Both the position numbers and the translations under genes were made by a program. The notes beneath the pieces are model-generated. The model made no database searches. It saw only the letters and a list, made by a program, of their open reading frames with translations, and was not told the DNA's origin. A stretch of 6,309 nt of DNA, taken from NCBI GenBank assembly GCA_017424205.1, contig JAFPAS010000196.1:1-6309 (forward strand), in the 5' to 3' direction. Positions 5,034-6,309 of the stretch are shown piece after piece. This stretch comes from Prevotella sp. (GTDB lineage Bacteria; Bacteroidota; Bacteroidia; Bacteroidales; Bacteroidaceae). The stretch's first letter is position 1. Every line of letters starts with the position of its first letter.

Positions 5034-5073
5034 GATTTAATATGATTATATAGGCAATTCTAACATTTTTTTC

Positions 5074-5081
5074 TAATTTTG
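5074..5081 (+). promoter_or_regulatory. Probable -7 box for the aminopeptidase gene
   Basis: TAATTTTG on the plus strand matches TAnnTTTG. No TTTG or TTG is found at the expected place about 19-20 nt upstream, so the promoter is incomplete by consensus and may be weaker than the divergent mdh promoter. The predicted start near 5088 would give a leader of about 140 nt. Confidence 0.5.
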
Positions 5082-5087
5082 TGGTAA

Positions 5088-5229
5088 AATTGTATCACTC
5101 ATTTAATGACAACATACAGATTTAGCGAATGTTGCGTGGGGCGCGCTTTAATGTGCTGCTGATGGTGACAGGCTGAGCCTGGATGTGCTGTGCATGATGA
5201 TGCTGAAAATGATATAGAAGAAAAAACAC
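5088..5229 (+). other. Long leader of the aminopeptidase gene, with short ORFs
   Basis: Between the predicted transcription start and the ATG lies a stretch that turns GC-rich and TGCTG/ATG-rich from about 5129. It holds overlapping short reading frames, the clearest being ATG 5106 to TGA 5162 (18 codons) and ATG 5129 to TGA 5176 (15 codons), plus a CAGGCT-G-AGCCTG inverted repeat at 5169-5181. No family is recognisable. It could be an unregulated leader, a remnant, or a leader with translated upstream ORFs. Confidence 0.3.
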
Positions 5230-6309
5230 ATGAAGAACAGATTGAACGAACTGCGTGAGATGATGCGCCGTGAGCGTATGGGTGCTTTCATATTTCCCAG
5301 CACCGACCCGCATAATGGCGAATATGTTCCGGCACACTGGCAGGGCAGAGAATGGATAAGCGGGTTTACTGGCTCTGCCGGTACGGCGGTGGTGACGCTC
5401 CATTCGGCTGCGCTGTGGACTGACTCGCGCTATTTCATACAGGCGGAGGAGCAGTTGCGTGACTCAGAATTTATGCTGATGCGCATGGGAATGGACGAAA
5501 CGCCATCGGTGGCGCAATGGATAGCACAGGAACTTGATGCTACAGGAATGACAGAGGTAGGCGTAGACGGTATGGTAATAACGGAGAATACAGCAAAGGA
5601 GCTCGCAGCAGACTTGCGAAAGGCTGGCGGATACACGCTGCGCACGAATCTTGACCCGCTGAAGCAGATATGGCGCGACCGTCCGCAGATGCCTATGTCG
5701 CCAGTAGTGATACATCCGCTGAAGTTTGCGGGTATACCTGCACGTGAGAAACTGCAGCAGGTGCGCAGAGCGCTGGCTGCACAGCATGCTGACGGTATGC
5801 TGTTGACCCGACTTGATGATATCGCTTGGTTGCTGAATATACGCGGCAAGGATGTGCCATGCATACCGGTCGTGCTTTCATATCTGCTGATTGGTTCTGA
5901 CAGAGCGACGCTATTTGTCGACAGCCGCAAGGTCTCTGATGAGGTCAGGGCTTATCTTATGGCAGAGGGAGTGGCAACGGATGAATATGCTAATGTGGCG
6001 GCTGGCTTGCAGAGTTATAAGGACTATAATATTCTGATGGATGCTGACGAGGTGAATCACACGCTGTTTGGCAAGGCAAAATGTCAGGTGATATGCGGGA
6101 AATCGCCTGTGTCAGAAATGAAGGCGGTGAAGAACGAGGCGGAGATTGAGGGGTTCAGACGTGCTATGCTGCGTGACGGTGTGGCGCTGATGAAATTCAC
6201 TAACTGGCTGAAGAACGGACTGAAAGAACATAAGGATGACACCAAACCTATAATGATTGACGGTGAGGTGGTGACAGAGATGACCGTATGCCGAAAGCTG
6301 GAGCAGTTC
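5230..6309 (+). CDS. Xaa-Pro aminopeptidase (aminopeptidase P, M24B), N-terminal 360 residues, cut by window edge
   Basis: The plus frame is open from ATG 5230 to the right edge, exactly 360 codons with no stop. It is the three-domain aminopeptidase P type (like eukaryotic XPNPEP1, about 590-600 residues), a cytosolic metallopeptidase that removes an N-terminal residue before proline. Creatinase-like domain I spans roughly residues 3-150, with the family motifs STDPHNGEYVP (24-34), WISGFTGSAGT (42-52) and LWTDSRYF (62-69). Domain II spans roughly 165-295, with DDIAWLLNIRGKDVP (196-210). The M24 pita-bread domain begins near 298 (MKAVKNEAEIEGFRRAMLRDGVAL). The metal ligands (Asp, Asp, His, Glu, Glu) lie beyond the window, so catalytic integrity cannot be judged. 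An in-frame TAG at 5215-5217 limits the start; the ATG at 5230 follows AGAAGAAAAAACAC, an A-rich ribosome region. The gene is transcribed away from mdh. Confidence 0.95.
   Translation, partial: MKNRLNELREMMRRERMGAFIFPSTDPHNGEYVPAHWQGREWISGFTGSAGTAVVTLHSAALWTDSRYFIQAEEQLRDSEFMLMRMGMDETPSVAQWIAQELDATGMTEVGVDGMVITENTAKELAADLRKAGGYTLRTNLDPLKQIWRDRPQMPMSPVVIHPLKFAGIPAREKLQQVRRALAAQHADGMLLTRLDDIAWLLNIRGKDVPCIPVVLSYLLIGSDRATLFVDSRKVSDEVRAYLMAEGVATDEYANVAAGLQSYKDYNILMDADEVNHTLFGKAKCQVICGKSPVSEMKAVKNEAEIEGFRRAMLRDGVALMKFTNWLKNGLKEHKDDTKPIMIDGEVVTEMTVCRKLEQF

Noticed and set aside
5122..5403. 93-codon minus-strand frame, histidine-rich near its end
   Set aside because: Most of it is antisense to the aminopeptidase N-terminus, and the histidine stretch comes from the ATGATGATG-rich leader; no promoter or ribosome site seen.
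5430..5930. Long minus-strand frames opposite the aminopeptidase gene
   Set aside because: The plus frame has continuous, well-recognised aminopeptidase P motifs through the whole stretch; the antisense frames have no family resemblance.

Overview
The window looks like a chromosomal segment from a member of the Bacteroidales, most probably Prevotella or a close relative. The evidence is Bacteroidetes-type promoters (TTTG, 19-20 nt, TAnnTTTG), A-rich ribosome-binding regions in place of strong Shine-Dalgarno sites, family-typical proteins, and an intergenic array of CTTTTGGC/GCAAAAG units that resembles repeats I associate with Prevotella genomes (recollection, not a search).

Layout. On the minus strand, reading right to left, are: mdh (malate dehydrogenase, 4970-3972) with its own promoter and a structured 3' end; a gamma-class carbonic anhydrase family protein (3795-3232) with its own terminator; then, after a 406-nt gap, an ABC cassette. 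The cassette consists of an ATPase (2825-2010), a lipoprotein with a DUF2807/GIN beta-repeat domain (1983-1198), a six-helix membrane protein that is probably the ABC permease (1118-318), and the N-terminus of a GntR/YtrA-type repressor (200 to beyond the left edge). On the plus strand, diverging from mdh, is the first 360 codons of an Xaa-Pro aminopeptidase (5230 to beyond the right edge).

How the parts work together. The ATPase, lipoprotein and membrane protein are closely linked on one strand behind one recognisable promoter (boxes at 2906-2913 and 2934-2936), so they are probably one transcript encoding an ABC system. A near-palindrome GTGT-N6-ACAC lies over the predicted transcription start and fits the general GntR operator pattern. 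The simplest model, which is inference, is that the GntR protein encoded at the end of the cluster controls it. Metabolically, mdh, the carbonic anhydrase homologue and the aminopeptidase are housekeeping genes with separate signals.

The window holds no phage, transposon, CRISPR or toxin genes and no obviously new system. The items most worth a second look are non-coding: the 22-bp-period array whose A-run supplies the U-tract of the carbonic anhydrase terminator; the candidate operator; and a run of three hairpins behind mdh, two of which can close with GNRA tetraloops.
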